A stretch of 64,000 nt of DNA from Planctomycetota bacterium (GTDB taxonomy: Bacteria; Planctomycetota; Phycisphaerae; Phycisphaerales; Phycisphaeraceae), in NCBI GenBank assembly GCA_026386955.1, contig JAPLMQ010000121.1, forward strand, positions 1 to 64,000. The letters are read 5' to 3'. Every line of letters starts with the position of its first letter. The stretch's first letter is position 1. Shown piece after piece: positions 28,182 through 36,082 of this stretch. The notes under the pieces are model-generated. The model did not search any database. It saw only the letters and a list, made by a program, of their open reading frames with translations, and had not been told where the DNA came from. Position numbers and translations under genes: made by a program.

Positions 28182-29243
28182 ATGATCGACCTCACCAAAT
28201 CCCCCGTCGCCTCGCCGTTGGTGCATGACGTGCCCGTTGATCCGGGGATGTCGTGGGTGAAGGACGCGCGCCCGGCGATCGAGCCGCCGCCGGATGAGGC
28301 GGTTGCGGACCCGCGGCCCGAGGCGCGGTGGCCGGCGAAGGCCGTGCGCACCGGCGTCAGCGGCGTGGTGAGCCCGCGGGTGGTGCGGCTGCGGCAGGGC
28401 GGGTATCGGTTGTTCTACACGCAGATCCTGCCCCGGCCTGACTTCCCCGATGGGGCGAACGACTACGAGAACTCCACCGCGCGCATCCTCAGTGCGGCGT
28501 CGATCGACGGGGAGACGTGGACGCCTGAGCCGGGCGTGCGGCTGTCGCCCCAGCAGGGCGGGGCCGGCGATTGGCGCGTCGCGTCGTCGGAGGTGGTGCC
28601 GGTCGCCGGTGACAGCAGCCGGTTGCGGATGTACTACGAGGCTTGCCCCGGCACGCAGTCGCAGCAGAACTCGATCCGCAGTGCCGTGTCGGACGACGAG
28701 GGGCTGACTTGGAGCGTCGAGCCGGGGACGAGGCTGCAGGTCGAGGGCGAGAACTTCATGGCGGCGCGGATCGTCTTCCTCGACGAGCGGCGGAGCAGGC
28801 TTTATTGCTGCCAGCGCGGCGTGGGCATCGTCAGTGCCGTGTCGGACGACGGGTTGGTGTTTCGGCAAGAGCCGGGGGTGCGCATCGCGCAGGACGGGCC
28901 GTTCGACCGCGTCGCGGCCTTCGCGTGCGACATCGTGCGGCTGCCTTCAGGCGCCTATGCGATGTACTACGCCGGCTACGCCGCGGCGAACCGGGCCTAC
29001 ATCCTGCGTGCCGATTCGGAGGATGGCTTGTCGTGGCGCAAGGCCGAGAGGCCGGTGGTCTCGCCCGGGCCGGCGGGGGCGTGGGACGCGGTGAAGTCGT
29101 CGGAGGTGAGTTTGTTCCGCCTGCCCGGGGGGGATGCGGGATCGCCGCGGTTTCGGATGGTGTATGAAGCGTGCGACGGCACGGCGAAGGGGGAGCGCGG
29201 CGTGTGGCGGATTGCGGGCGCGACGTCGGCGGGGGTGGTGTGA
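28182..29243 (+). CDS. Five-bladed beta-propeller glycosidase-like protein
   Basis: A 353-residue protein with repeated propeller-blade sequences of the type found in glycoside hydrolase families 43/130 and related exo-acting enzymes: YRLFYTQILP, LRMYYEAC, AISAVSDDG-like strands, YAMYYAGYAAANRAYILRADSEDGLSWRK and FRMVYEACDG. Asp/Glu residues in the blades could be catalytic but cannot be assigned with confidence. No signal peptide is visible. The start is ATG at 28182; upstream in-frame codons run through a family C palindrome and are not protein-like. It may process an intracellular oligosaccharide; the substrate is unknown. Confidence 0.7.
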   Translation: MIDLTKSPVASPLVHDVPVDPGMSWVKDARPAIEPPPDEAVADPRPEARWPAKAVRTGVSGVVSPRVVRLRQGGYRLFYTQILPRPDFPDGANDYENSTARILSAASIDGETWTPEPGVRLSPQQGGAGDWRVASSEVVPVAGDSSRLRMYYEACPGTQSQQNSIRSAVSDDEGLTWSVEPGTRLQVEGENFMAARIVFLDERRSRLYCCQRGVGIVSAVSDDGLVFRQEPGVRIAQDGPFDRVAAFACDIVRLPSGAYAMYYAGYAAANRAYILRADSEDGLSWRKAERPVVSPGPAGAWDAVKSSEVSLFRLPGGDAGSPRFRMVYEACDGTAKGERGVWRIAGATSAGVV

Positions 29244-29817
29244 TTTCCTGCCGCGGGCGAGTGGAAGCCTGGTGCCACATGTCATCGTACTCGTGACATG
29301 TGCCGGTGGACGGATGGCCCACGGACTCGCGTTGACCTGGCCACGCCATCTCGAAATGTCAGTGATTCAGGGGTTTCGGACGTCTTTTGGCGGACGCGGA
29401 TCGCGCGTCATTCCAAGACACATGTCACGAGTACGATGACATGTGGCACCAGAGAGGGGCGTGCCGGAACTCAATGCCTTCGGCTGCGATGGGGCACGTC
29501 ACAACGCGCATTCAAAAATGAACAGACCCGTCTCTTATTGGAGACGGGTCTGTCCCTTTGACTGCCGCCGTGAGTCACGATCCGGCGGCAATCGATGCGC
29601 GGATGAGGTCGTTCAGGGAAATGCCGCGGCCATGGCTATCACCATGGCCGCGGCCAAAAAACCCGCAACACCCACGGAGCGACGGACTCCCCTCCGTCGC
29701 GGCGTTTCCTCGGTTGCCTGGACGCGATGCGGATTCGACGTCCATGCTCGCTCCCCTCCAGGAAGCGGTCCGCGATTGCCGGCGCCGGGGTGAGGCGGGA
29801 AAGTCAGGGTCGCGGGC
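29244..29817. other. Gene-free stretch with several hairpins
   Basis: About 570 bases. It holds a paired family C element (29271-29450), a hairpin with 13-bp perfect arms at 29522-29534/29541-29553 (core AGACCCGTCTC), and another with 13-bp arms at 29623-29635/29642-29654 (core CCGCGGCCATGG). No credible reading frame is seen. Confidence 0.6.
29271..29450. repeat. Inverted-repeat element, family C copy 2
   Basis: Two 33-34-bp palindromes in opposite orientation (29271-29304 and 29418-29450) bracket about 110 bp. Each end is itself an imperfect palindrome (CACATGTCA...TGACATGTG). Confidence 0.88.
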
Positions 29818-30375
29818 TCAGCGGGTCGTGCGGGTGCTGGAGGCGGGCTTGTCCTCCTTGGCGACGCCGGCCTCGCCTGCGCTGGCGATGTCCTCGGCGC
29901 CGGCGGTCTCGAAGATCTTCTTGGCGCGGTTGGCCTCGTTGGAGTCCTCGGTGTGGACGGAGATGAGGATGTTGCCGCTCTTGACGCGGCCTTCGTAGCG
30001 CTTGGCCTCGAACTCGGGGATGCCCATGCCGATGAGCGCGCCGGTGAGGCCGCCCACCGCGCCGCCGACCGCGGCGCCGCTGAGCGCGGCCATGATCGGG
30101 CCCGCCGCGATGAACGGGCCGACGCCCGGGATCGCCAGCGCGCCGATGCCCACCAGCCAGCCCAGGCCCGCGCCCAGGGCGGCCCCGCCGCCGGCTCCCG
30201 CGGCCGCCCCTTCGGGCGCCTTGGTGTTCTTCTCGTGGGCGAAGTTCTTGGTCGTGCCCTTGTCGGGGAAGAGGGCCGAGATGTCGTTGGGGGAGAACCC
30301 CGCCATGCGGAGCTGGTCGACGATCAGGCGGGCCTGTTCGTCGGTCTTGGCGATGCAGAATACGGCCTTGGACAT
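29818..30375 (-). CDS. General-stress-protein-17M-like / DUF1269-type glycine-zipper protein
   Basis: A 185-residue protein with an N-terminal alpha/beta domain that starts MSKAVFCIAKTDEQARLIVDQLRMAGF, as in the heat-induced stress protein 17M/low-temperature-induced family. A central hydrophobic glycine-zipper (GGAALGAGLGWLVGIGALAIPGVGPFIAAG, described in pieces) follows, then a C-terminal beta-alpha-beta part (SGNILISVHTEDSNEANRAKKIFETAGAEDI). ATG at 30375 has AGGAG seven bases upstream. Probably membrane-associated and stress-related. It is the last of four co-oriented small envelope genes (to 31727), each with its own ribosome site. Confidence 0.78.
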   Translation of the reverse strand: MSKAVFCIAKTDEQARLIVDQLRMAGFSPNDISALFPDKGTTKNFAHEKNTKAPEGAAAGAGGGAALGAGLGWLVGIGALAIPGVGPFIAAGPIMAALSGAAVGGAVGGLTGALIGMGIPEFEAKRYEGRVKSGNILISVHTEDSNEANRAKKIFETAGAEDIASAGEAGVAKEDKPASSTRTTR

Positions 30376-30452
30376 GGTCATTCTCCTGAAAGATGGGTCA
30401 CGTGCGGTGACTCGGGGTGAGGACAGGCCGGGAGCGACACGCCCCCGCGCGT

Positions 30453-31007
30453 TCACTGCTTGGGTTCGGCGTCGGCGCTGGTTTCGGCGGGTTTGACTTC
30501 GAGCTGGTTCTCCACGTTCCCGGCCCCGGCGACGTCGGCGGCGATGGCTCCGATGGAGTCCTTCTCCGCCTGGGTGTTCACGGGGCCGCGGAGGACGACC
30601 TTCCCGTCCTGGACGACGATCTTGGAGTTCTTCGCGGTGACGGAGAGCTCGGTGTCCATGACGCGCTTGCGGATGTCGGCGGCGAGCTGGACGTCGGGCT
30701 TGGTCTGGCCCGCCATGCCGGCGGTGGGGGCGTCGGGGGCGCGGTCACGGGTGTTGACGCCGCTGTTGTCGGGGGCGGGGACGGGCGTCATCGGCGTGTC
30801 CGACGATGAGCTCGACATGGAGGGGGTGGACGTCGACGGCTTGCGCGGCGGCTTGGCGACGTCGGCGTGGGGGCCCGGGCCGGGCGGCGGAGGCGGCGTG
30901 AAGCTGCCCGCGGGCGGCGGGGGCGGGGGCGTGTTGTTGTTGTTGTCGCATCCGCCGAGGACGGCGGCGCCGACGATCATCAAGGGGGCGATGAGCTTCA
31001 AGTTCAT
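30453..31007 (-). CDS. BON-domain lipoprotein
   Basis: A 184-residue lipoprotein: signal sequence with lipobox (VGAAVLGGCDNN), a long Pro/Ser/Thr-rich linker (about 25-95), and a C-terminal BON domain (LAADIRKRVMDTELSVTAKNSKIVVQDGKVVLRGPV, VAGAGNVENQLEV). BON domains bind phospholipid surfaces and occur in osmotic-shock proteins such as OsmY. An AGGAG lies just before the ATG. It lies in a cluster of four small envelope/stress genes and probably helps maintain the envelope under stress; this role is inferred from the family. Confidence 0.87.
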   Translation of the reverse strand: MNLKLIAPLMIVGAAVLGGCDNNNNTPPPPPPAGSFTPPPPPGPGPHADVAKPPRKPSTSTPSMSSSSSDTPMTPVPAPDNSGVNTRDRAPDAPTAGMAGQTKPDVQLAADIRKRVMDTELSVTAKNSKIVVQDGKVVLRGPVNTQAEKDSIGAIAADVAGAGNVENQLEVKPAETSADAEPKQ

Positions 31008-31070
31008 GGGATTCTCCTGGTTTCAAGGTCTTTCATCGGGGTTCGTCGGCGGGGCTGTGGGCTCTGGGCC

Positions 31071-31382
31071 TCAGCGCCGGCGCCAGATCAGCCCGACGAC
31101 GAGGCCCACCCCGGCGGCGACCGCGATCGACGTCAGCGGGCGCGCGGCGATGGTCTGCTCGAGGCTCTTCTTGGCGGCGGTGGTGCGGGCGAGGCCGTCG
31201 TCGACCGTCTCGCGGACGCGGGCGGCCGCCTGCGTGGCGACCTCGCCGACCTTCCCGGCGACGTCGCCGAGGTCCTCACGGGCGGATTGGACGGCCGCGC
31301 CGATGCTGGCGGTGACGCCCGCGAGCGCCGCGGCGGCGCCATCGGTCTCATGATCGGAACGGTGCTTCGTGGCGTGACTCAT
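31071..31382 (-). CDS. ElaB/YqjD (DUF883)-like membrane-anchored protein
   Basis: A 103-residue protein with a long amphipathic helix (AAVQSAREDLGDVAGKVGEVATQAAARVRETVDD) and a single C-terminal membrane helix ending in GLIWRRR. This layout matches the DUF883/ElaB/YqjD group of ribosome- or membrane-associated stationary-phase proteins. AAGGAG lies seven bases before the ATG. Part of the four-gene envelope-stress group. Confidence 0.8.
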   Translation of the reverse strand: MSHATKHRSDHETDGAAAALAGVTASIGAAVQSAREDLGDVAGKVGEVATQAAARVRETVDDGLARTTAAKKSLEQTIAARPLTSIAVAAGVGLVVGLIWRRR

Positions 31383-31517
31383 GGCTGGCTCCTTGCGGTG
31401 TTGGGGACTCGTGGGGCGCGACTCTCAATGCCCGACGTGGTTGAAAACAGCTCGACCTTCGGCTCAGGGCGCGGGCGTCGTCGTCAAACGGCGCCGCACA
31501 ATGGAACGAAAGTTCGA

Positions 31518-31727
31518 TCACGGATTGGTGGACCGCTCGGTCTTCTCCTTGGTCACGGTCCCATCGGGGGCCTGGCGGACCACGGTCTCCTTCTGCTTCA
31601 CCGCGCCGCTGTTGTTGACCCTCGTCTCGCTGGTGCGCGAGATCTCCCGCTCGCACCCGCCGAGCGAGCCGAGCAGGGTGAGCGAGGCGATGGAGAGGGC
31701 GAGGGCGAGCGTGTTGCGAGTCGTCAT
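31518..31727 (-). CDS. Small lipoprotein
   Basis: A 69-residue lipoprotein with a signal sequence and lipobox (TLLGSLGGCERE) and a short hydrophilic mature part rich in Thr, Lys and Glu (KQKETVVRQAPDGTVTKEKTER). AAAGGA precedes the ATG. First gene of the four-gene envelope-stress group. It resembles short osmotically inducible lipoproteins in layout only. Confidence 0.72.
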   Translation of the reverse strand: MTTRNTLALALSIASLTLLGSLGGCEREISRTSETRVNNSGAVKQKETVVRQAPDGTVTKEKTERSTNP

Positions 31728-32113
31728 GCGTTTCCTTTCGAGATGCAGTGGATCGTGACTTCCATGATTCAGCCGGGCGTTTCGGCGGTGGCGTCCACGC
31801 CCGCTTGAATCGACTGGGTCATGCTAGACCGACCCCGCGGCGAGTCTGCCCGGGCGGCTGCCGCGAACTGGGGTGGGGGAGTCGGCGGCCTGATACCTAG
31901 GAAATGCCCTGAGAGGATTGGGCGATGTGAGGCAAAGTCGAAGCGACTGGCTGCTCTGGGTTAGCCGGACGCGCAAGCGACGGCTTGAACCGTCCGGCGT
32001 CCTGAGATCGCCCCGAACGTTGTGAGCCCAACGCGGTCGCTTGCGCGTCCGGCTAACCCAGAGCATTGGGCGCCGCCGTTATCATGGGCCTTCCCTCATT
32101 CTTGGAGCGCATG
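31728..32113. other. Divergent intergenic region with family A repeat
   Basis: About 390 bases between divergently transcribed genes (stress group and ceramidase-like gene). It must hold promoters for both, but none could be assigned confidently. The family A copy at 31953-32064 occupies its right third. Confidence 0.5.
31953..32064. repeat. Inverted-repeat element, family A copy 2
   Basis: Core element 31961-32056 with TTAGCCGG ends; the inverted match extends eight bases outward on both sides (GCTCTGGG and CCCAGAGC), so the full inverted repeat is 31953-32064. It lies 50 bases before the start of the ceramidase-like gene. Confidence 0.87.
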
Positions 32114-33487
32114 ATGACCTCGATCCTCGCCGGCTTCGCCTCGGCCGACATCACGCCGCCGATGGGCTACAAGCGCTCGCAGTGGGGCGGGCAATCGCTG
32201 CCGTCGACGCGGGTGATCCGGCCTCTGCGGGCGAAGGCGGCGGTTTTCTGCGACGCCGGCAATCTCGGCGCGGGCAACGCGGTGGCGATCGTCAGCGCCG
32301 ACCTCTGCCTGCTCAGCTACGACATCACCCGGCGGGTCGAGCAGATGCTCGCCGCGGTGGTCCCCACGCAGCCGATCGCGCTGGTCATCAACGCCTCGCA
32401 CTCGCACCAGGCCCCGGTGCTGCTCACGCCCGGCGACGCGACGTACGACATGGGCTACGACCAACTGCTCGTCGAGCGGATCGGCTCTGCGGTCGCGGCG
32501 GCGTGGCGGGCGCGGCAACCCGTCACGCTCACCCTCGCGCAGAAGCAGACGCAGGGGCTGAACCGCAACCGCCGGCGGAAGGACGGGCCGGTCGACCGCA
32601 CGCTCTCGGTGGTCGAGGCGCGAGGCGCCGATGGAAAATTGGCCGGCGCGCTGTGGCATTTCGCGGCCCACCCCCTCTCGGCCATGAACACCCGGGCCGC
32701 GTGGGACCCCGACTTTCCCGGCGTCGCCAGCGAGATGCTCGAGGCCCGGCACGGCTCGCCGTTCCACTACCTGCAGGGCGCGGCGGGCGACGTCTTCCCC
32801 CTCGATTGGTACCTGCACCAGGACCCGCCCTCGCGCCCGACCTGCCTCGAGAGCGCGACCTACCTCGGCGAACGGCTCGCGGAGGAGATTGAATCACTCA
32901 TCGGCCAGGGCGAAAGCGTCGACGGCGACGGCGCGGTGCGCAGCTCGCACCGCATGATCGAGCTGCCGACGCGAACGCCCATGTGGACCGTCGCCGAGGC
33001 CGAGGCGGCCCACAGGAAATACGGGGCGATGCTGGACCACAGCGTCTACGAGGAATGGAAGTCCAGCGATCACGTGAACACGATCGCGCAGACGTATGAG
33101 GACCGGTACCGCTGGGTTTGTGCCGCGTTCGCGATCAAGATCGCGAAGGATGTGGGGAAGAGGATGGAGTGCCGACTGTGGGCCAACCGCGTGGGGCGGC
33201 TGGTCTTCCCCGTCGTGCCCGGCGAGTTGTTCAGCGAATCGGGCATCGAGCTGCGCGACCATCGGCCCGACGCGAAGACGCTCGTGCTGCCTTACTCGAA
33301 CGACAATCTGCTCTACCTGCCGCCGACGCATGACCTGGACGAGGTGCAGGATTGGCCGTTGGAGGAGTTCCTGGGGCAGAAGAAAAACCGCTGGGCCTAC
33401 GGCGCGACGGCGACGGCGCTGATCGGCCAGGGCGGCGCGGAGGCGATCGTCGCGACGCAGAAGAGGATGATGGATGGGTTGTTTTGA
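32114..33487 (+). CDS. Neutral/alkaline ceramidase-like N-terminal domain protein
   Basis: A 457-residue protein resembling the N-terminal domain of neutral ceramidases, widespread in planctomycetes as a hydrolase of unknown substrate. Family blocks are AGFASADITPPMG, ALVINASHSHQAP (probable metal-binding histidines), GALWHFAAHPLS and FPGVASEMLEA, plus FHYLQGAAGDVFP. The usual secretion signal is missing, so it appears cytoplasmic. The start is ATG 32114 with GGAG six bases before it; the ATG three bases earlier is less well spaced. It stands alone, following a family A repeat and followed by a family E repeat. Confidence 0.8.
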   Translation: MTSILAGFASADITPPMGYKRSQWGGQSLPSTRVIRPLRAKAAVFCDAGNLGAGNAVAIVSADLCLLSYDITRRVEQMLAAVVPTQPIALVINASHSHQAPVLLTPGDATYDMGYDQLLVERIGSAVAAAWRARQPVTLTLAQKQTQGLNRNRRRKDGPVDRTLSVVEARGADGKLAGALWHFAAHPLSAMNTRAAWDPDFPGVASEMLEARHGSPFHYLQGAAGDVFPLDWYLHQDPPSRPTCLESATYLGERLAEEIESLIGQGESVDGDGAVRSSHRMIELPTRTPMWTVAEAEAAHRKYGAMLDHSVYEEWKSSDHVNTIAQTYEDRYRWVCAAFAIKIAKDVGKRMECRLWANRVGRLVFPVVPGELFSESGIELRDHRPDAKTLVLPYSNDNLLYLPPTHDLDEVQDWPLEEFLGQKKNRWAYGATATALIGQGGAEAIVATQKRMMDGLF

Positions 33488-33537
33488 GGGGCGGGGCCGC
33501 GTTGAAGCCTCTCCGATCAGCGGGGGCTTTTGACTTC

Positions 33538-33826
33538 GCCCCGGAGGGGCGGCGGAATGTAGCCACGGGTGGAGCGACGCGAGCGCCCCCGCGAGCGTCG
33601 CGCAACCCGTGGAACCCGTGGTCCAAACGTTTCTTGCCCCGGCAGGGGCAACGGAAAAGCCGAGTCGCGCGGAGATGCATGGCGGTCGTGGCGCGCCGCA
33701 CGTCGCCGCGAGATTCGATTCCGCTGCCCCTGCCGGGGCAGAAGAGGTGTCGACGATCTGTTCCACGGGTTGCGCGTCGTCCGCCATCTGGACGAAGGCG
33801 GACGACGCTCCACCCCTGGCTACAAT
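33538..33826. repeat. Inverted-repeat element, family E copy 1
   Basis: A 289-bp element. Outer ends (CGGAATGTAGCCACGGGTGG and its inverse near 33806-33826) and inner palindromes GCCCCGGCAGGGGC / GCCCCTGCCGGGGC form a long imperfect hairpin. A second, 70-80 percent similar copy (by eye) is at 37153-37411. Confidence 0.87.
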
Positions 33827-33882
33827 GAGGCGATCGACACCATGCACGCTTCAACCAATCAACGGGGCGGGAGAACGCGATC

Positions 33883-34509
33883 ATGCGCGACCTGATCATG
33901 CTCGGCTCGATCGTCGGCGACGGCACGCACTCGGCGGAGATGGTCGAGATCGTCGAGCGCATCAACGCCGCGAAGCCGACGTGGAACCTGCTGGGCTTCA
34001 TCACCGCAGAGGGGGCGGGGCAGCAGGGCAACGGCTACCGCGTGCTGGGCGGGCCCGGTGCGATCGCGGATTTCCCCGACGCCTGCTTCGCCTCGATGGC
34101 GGGGCGGACGCCGACGGAGCTCGTCCCCGCGGATCGGCTCGTCTCGCTGGTCGATCCCTCCTCGGCCGTCTCGCGCACCGCGACGCTGGGGCGCGGCGTG
34201 GTGGTCTATCCGCATTGCTACATCGGCCTCAACGCCCGGCTGGCGGACCACTGCTTCATGCTGGCCGGCTGCGTGGTCAACCACGACGTCGTGCTGGAGC
34301 GCGGCGTCACGCTCGCGGCCGGGGTGACGATCGCGGGGAGCGTGCGCGTCGGGGCGGGGACGTACCTGGGGCAGGCGAGCACGGTGCGCGAGAAGCTGAG
34401 CATCGGGGCCGACTGCCTCATCGGCATGGGCGCGGTGGTGACGAAGGATGTGCCGGGGAATTGCGTGATGGTGGGGAACCCGGCGAGGAGGTTGAGGGCG
34501 AGGAGGTGA
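33883..34509 (+). CDS. NeuD/PglD-like left-handed beta-helix acyltransferase
   Basis: A 208-residue O-acetyltransferase of the NeuD/PglD family: an N-terminal Rossmann-like half that binds the sugar (MRDLIMLGSIVGDGTHSAEMVEIVERINA) and a C-terminal left-handed beta-helix of hexapeptide repeats (VVVYPHCYIGLNARLADHCFM, CVVNHDVVLERG, LSIGADCLIGMGAVVTKDVP), with the catalytic-type His in VVNHD. Such enzymes acetylate nucleotide sugars or sialic acids for surface polysaccharides. The glycine-rich GxGG loop at the N-terminus is altered (GSIVGDG). The 3' end may overlap the next small gene by GTGA. Confidence 0.87.
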   Translation: MRDLIMLGSIVGDGTHSAEMVEIVERINAAKPTWNLLGFITAEGAGQQGNGYRVLGGPGAIADFPDACFASMAGRTPTELVPADRLVSLVDPSSAVSRTATLGRGVVVYPHCYIGLNARLADHCFMLAGCVVNHDVVLERGVTLAAGVTIAGSVRVGAGTYLGQASTVREKLSIGADCLIGMGAVVTKDVPGNCVMVGNPARRLRARR

Positions 34510-34919
34510 GGGGCGCGAGAGAGCAGGGGCAAGCCTTTGGATGGAAGGGGAAATGGGAATATTGCAAGAAGGCAATGCGGTCGTGCCCCGATCTGGTGCC
34601 GGCCATTAGGGGAGGCTGTTGGATGGATTACTGCTGCGATGCATTTTCAGGAATGGCCGCTGATGTCGGGATGTCCGGATTCTCCATCGAATGCGTGTAC
34701 TTGAACGGCCAGCCGACGGTGATGATCTATTTCAGAGCGGTTCCCGCTGGCGAAAGGGTCGCACTGTCGGGGATGGATTTGAAAAGCGTTGCAGGTAAGC
34801 AGACGCGATTGATTCTGGCGTCGCGCACGCGATTGCTGTTCTGCCCTTGGTGCGGCGTGAACCTGGATAAGTTCTACAAGAAAAAATGGCCTGTTTTTCC
34901 GCCAGCAAAGGGGCTTTGA
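34506..34919 (+). CDS. Small cysteine-rich protein of unknown function
   Basis: A possible 137-residue protein. GTG at 34506 overlaps the stop of the acyltransferase gene (GTGA) and has GAGGG six bases before it; an ATG at 34575 would give 114 residues. It is rich in cysteine (EYCKKAMRSCPDL, GGCWMDYCCDAF) and ends with CPWCGVNLDKFYKKKW, a CxxC motif of the zinc-ribbon/rubredoxin-like kind that often ends short proteins of this size. Base composition is less GC-rich than the neighbouring genes, pointing to foreign origin. I do not recognise the family. Confidence 0.55.
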   Translation: MRGAREQGQAFGWKGKWEYCKKAMRSCPDLVPAIRGGCWMDYCCDAFSGMAADVGMSGFSIECVYLNGQPTVMIYFRAVPAGERVALSGMDLKSVAGKQTRLILASRTRLLFCPWCGVNLDKFYKKKWPVFPPAKGL

Positions 34920-34968
34920 ATTGGATTGCGGCGGATTTCGAGGCATCTCGGTCGTTGCGGGCAGACTA

Positions 34969-34996
34969 ACCTCCGTCGCTGGCCCGTCCGGCTAAC
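34969..34996. repeat. Solitary family A end
   Basis: A single diverged family A end (complement core GTTAGCCGGACGGGCC). Its TTAG supplies the stop codon (34994-34992) of the alpha/beta hydrolase on the minus strand. Confidence 0.75.
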
Positions 34997-35753
34997 AATG
35001 GCCGGCGATCGCCTTCGCGATCGCAGCGGCGCATTCCCGGGGTTTCTCGTGCGGGAGGTAGTGGCCAGAGCCGGGGACCCAGACGACGGCCATGCGCGGG
35101 TTGGGCGGGATCTGCAGGCGGCCGAGCGTCGCGGGGGTGCAGGCGTGGTCGCCGTAGACGTGGGTGACGGGGATGGCGGCGCGGGCGAGGAAGGGGCGGG
35201 CGTCGAAGGCGGTGCAGGATTCGCCGAGGCGTTGCCAGACGCCGGGGCGGCAGCGGGCGAGGGTGGCGTCGAGCTTGCGTTGGATGAGGGCGCGGGCTGG
35301 CGCGGGGAGTTGGCCGAGTTCGTGTTCGGGGCCGAAGGCTTCGCCCGCGCTGCCGCAGGTCCAGCCTTCGAGGAGGACGAGGCCGGCGACATTGGGCGAG
35401 CGATCGGCGACGAGCATGGCGACCATGCCGCCGAGGCTGTGGCCGGCGAGGATGGGGCGTTTGAGTTGAAGATGGTCGATGAGGGCGAGGACGTCGTCGG
35501 CGAGGTCGTCGCAGGTGAAGGGTTCGGTCGCGGCGGAGCTTTGGCCATGGGCGCGGAAGTCGAGGGCGATGATGCGCCCCCGGAATGTGTGGGGCATCGC
35601 GTCGAGCATGGGATGCCAGTCGTCGATGTCGCAGCCCGAGCCGGGGAGGAGGAGGATGGGCGGGGTTGTTGCGTCGCCGGACGGCGCGCCGGTGTCGGTG
35701 TAGGCGAGGCGGCCCCAGGGGAGGGTGAGGTGGTGGATGAGATGATGGGTCAT
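34992..35753 (-). CDS. Alpha/beta hydrolase
   Basis: A 253-residue alpha/beta-hydrolase-fold enzyme. The oxyanion-hole region is LLLPGSGCDIDDW, the nucleophile elbow is GHSLGG (Ser about residue 101), a candidate acid lies in HVYGDHACTP, and the catalytic His in VPGSGHYLPHEKP. It probably hydrolyses a small ester or amide; the substrate is unknown. Start ATG at 35753 (MTHHLIHHL). The last codons read GHC followed by TAG, where the TAG comes from an adjoining family A repeat end, so the repeat defines the C-terminus. Confidence 0.87.
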   Translation of the reverse strand: MTHHLIHHLTLPWGRLAYTDTGAPSGDATTPPILLLPGSGCDIDDWHPMLDAMPHTFRGRIIALDFRAHGQSSAATEPFTCDDLADDVLALIDHLQLKRPILAGHSLGGMVAMLVADRSPNVAGLVLLEGWTCGSAGEAFGPEHELGQLPAPARALIQRKLDATLARCRPGVWQRLGESCTAFDARPFLARAAIPVTHVYGDHACTPATLGRLQIPPNPRMAVVWVPGSGHYLPHEKPRECAAAIAKAIAGHC

Positions 35754-35846
35754 GGCGGATCGCGTCGGTGAGGGTTCCGCGGGAATCATACGAATCACGC
35801 GGCGATCGCGGGTGATTTCATCAGGCGAAGCCTGAACTGATTCAGG

Positions 35847-36067
35847 TCAGAGACGGGGACTGTGTCCCCGAGGACGGAGCGATAGGCGGTACTCCGCCTC
35901 GCGCGATTTGCCGCACTCGCGGGGATGGTGCGATCAACCTCGGAGGCGCGTCGAAAGCATTTTTTCCGTTGGCGTGACGCTCTTCGGGTTTTTGATGGCT
36001 CCCGACGAGTCGCGCGGGCGGCGTACCGCTGCGCGCCCGATCAACGGACACACAGTGTCCGGCTCTG
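35847..36067. repeat. Inverted-repeat element, family B copy 2
   Basis: A 221-bp element with inverted ends GGGGACTGTGTCCCC / GGACACACAGTGTCC and subterminal GGCGGTACTCCGCC-type palindromes. A short hairpin (ATCAGGCGAAGCCTGA) lies just outside at 35820. It fills most of the gap between two convergent or co-oriented hydrolase genes. Confidence 0.88.
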
Positions 36068-36082
36068 ATCAGACCCGACCAC

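Noticed and set aside
29522-29553. Hairpin with 13-bp arms as a terminator
   Set aside because: The following bases (CCCTTTG) contain no T-run, so termination is not supported.
29623-29661. GC-rich hairpin followed by AAAAAA as a terminator for the stress group
   Set aside because: On the minus strand the T-run precedes the hairpin instead of following it, so it does not match an intrinsic terminator.
33609-34505. Long plus-strand frame continuous with the small cysteine-rich protein
   Set aside because: Upstream of 34506 it is a shadow of the acyltransferase gene and a family E repeat.
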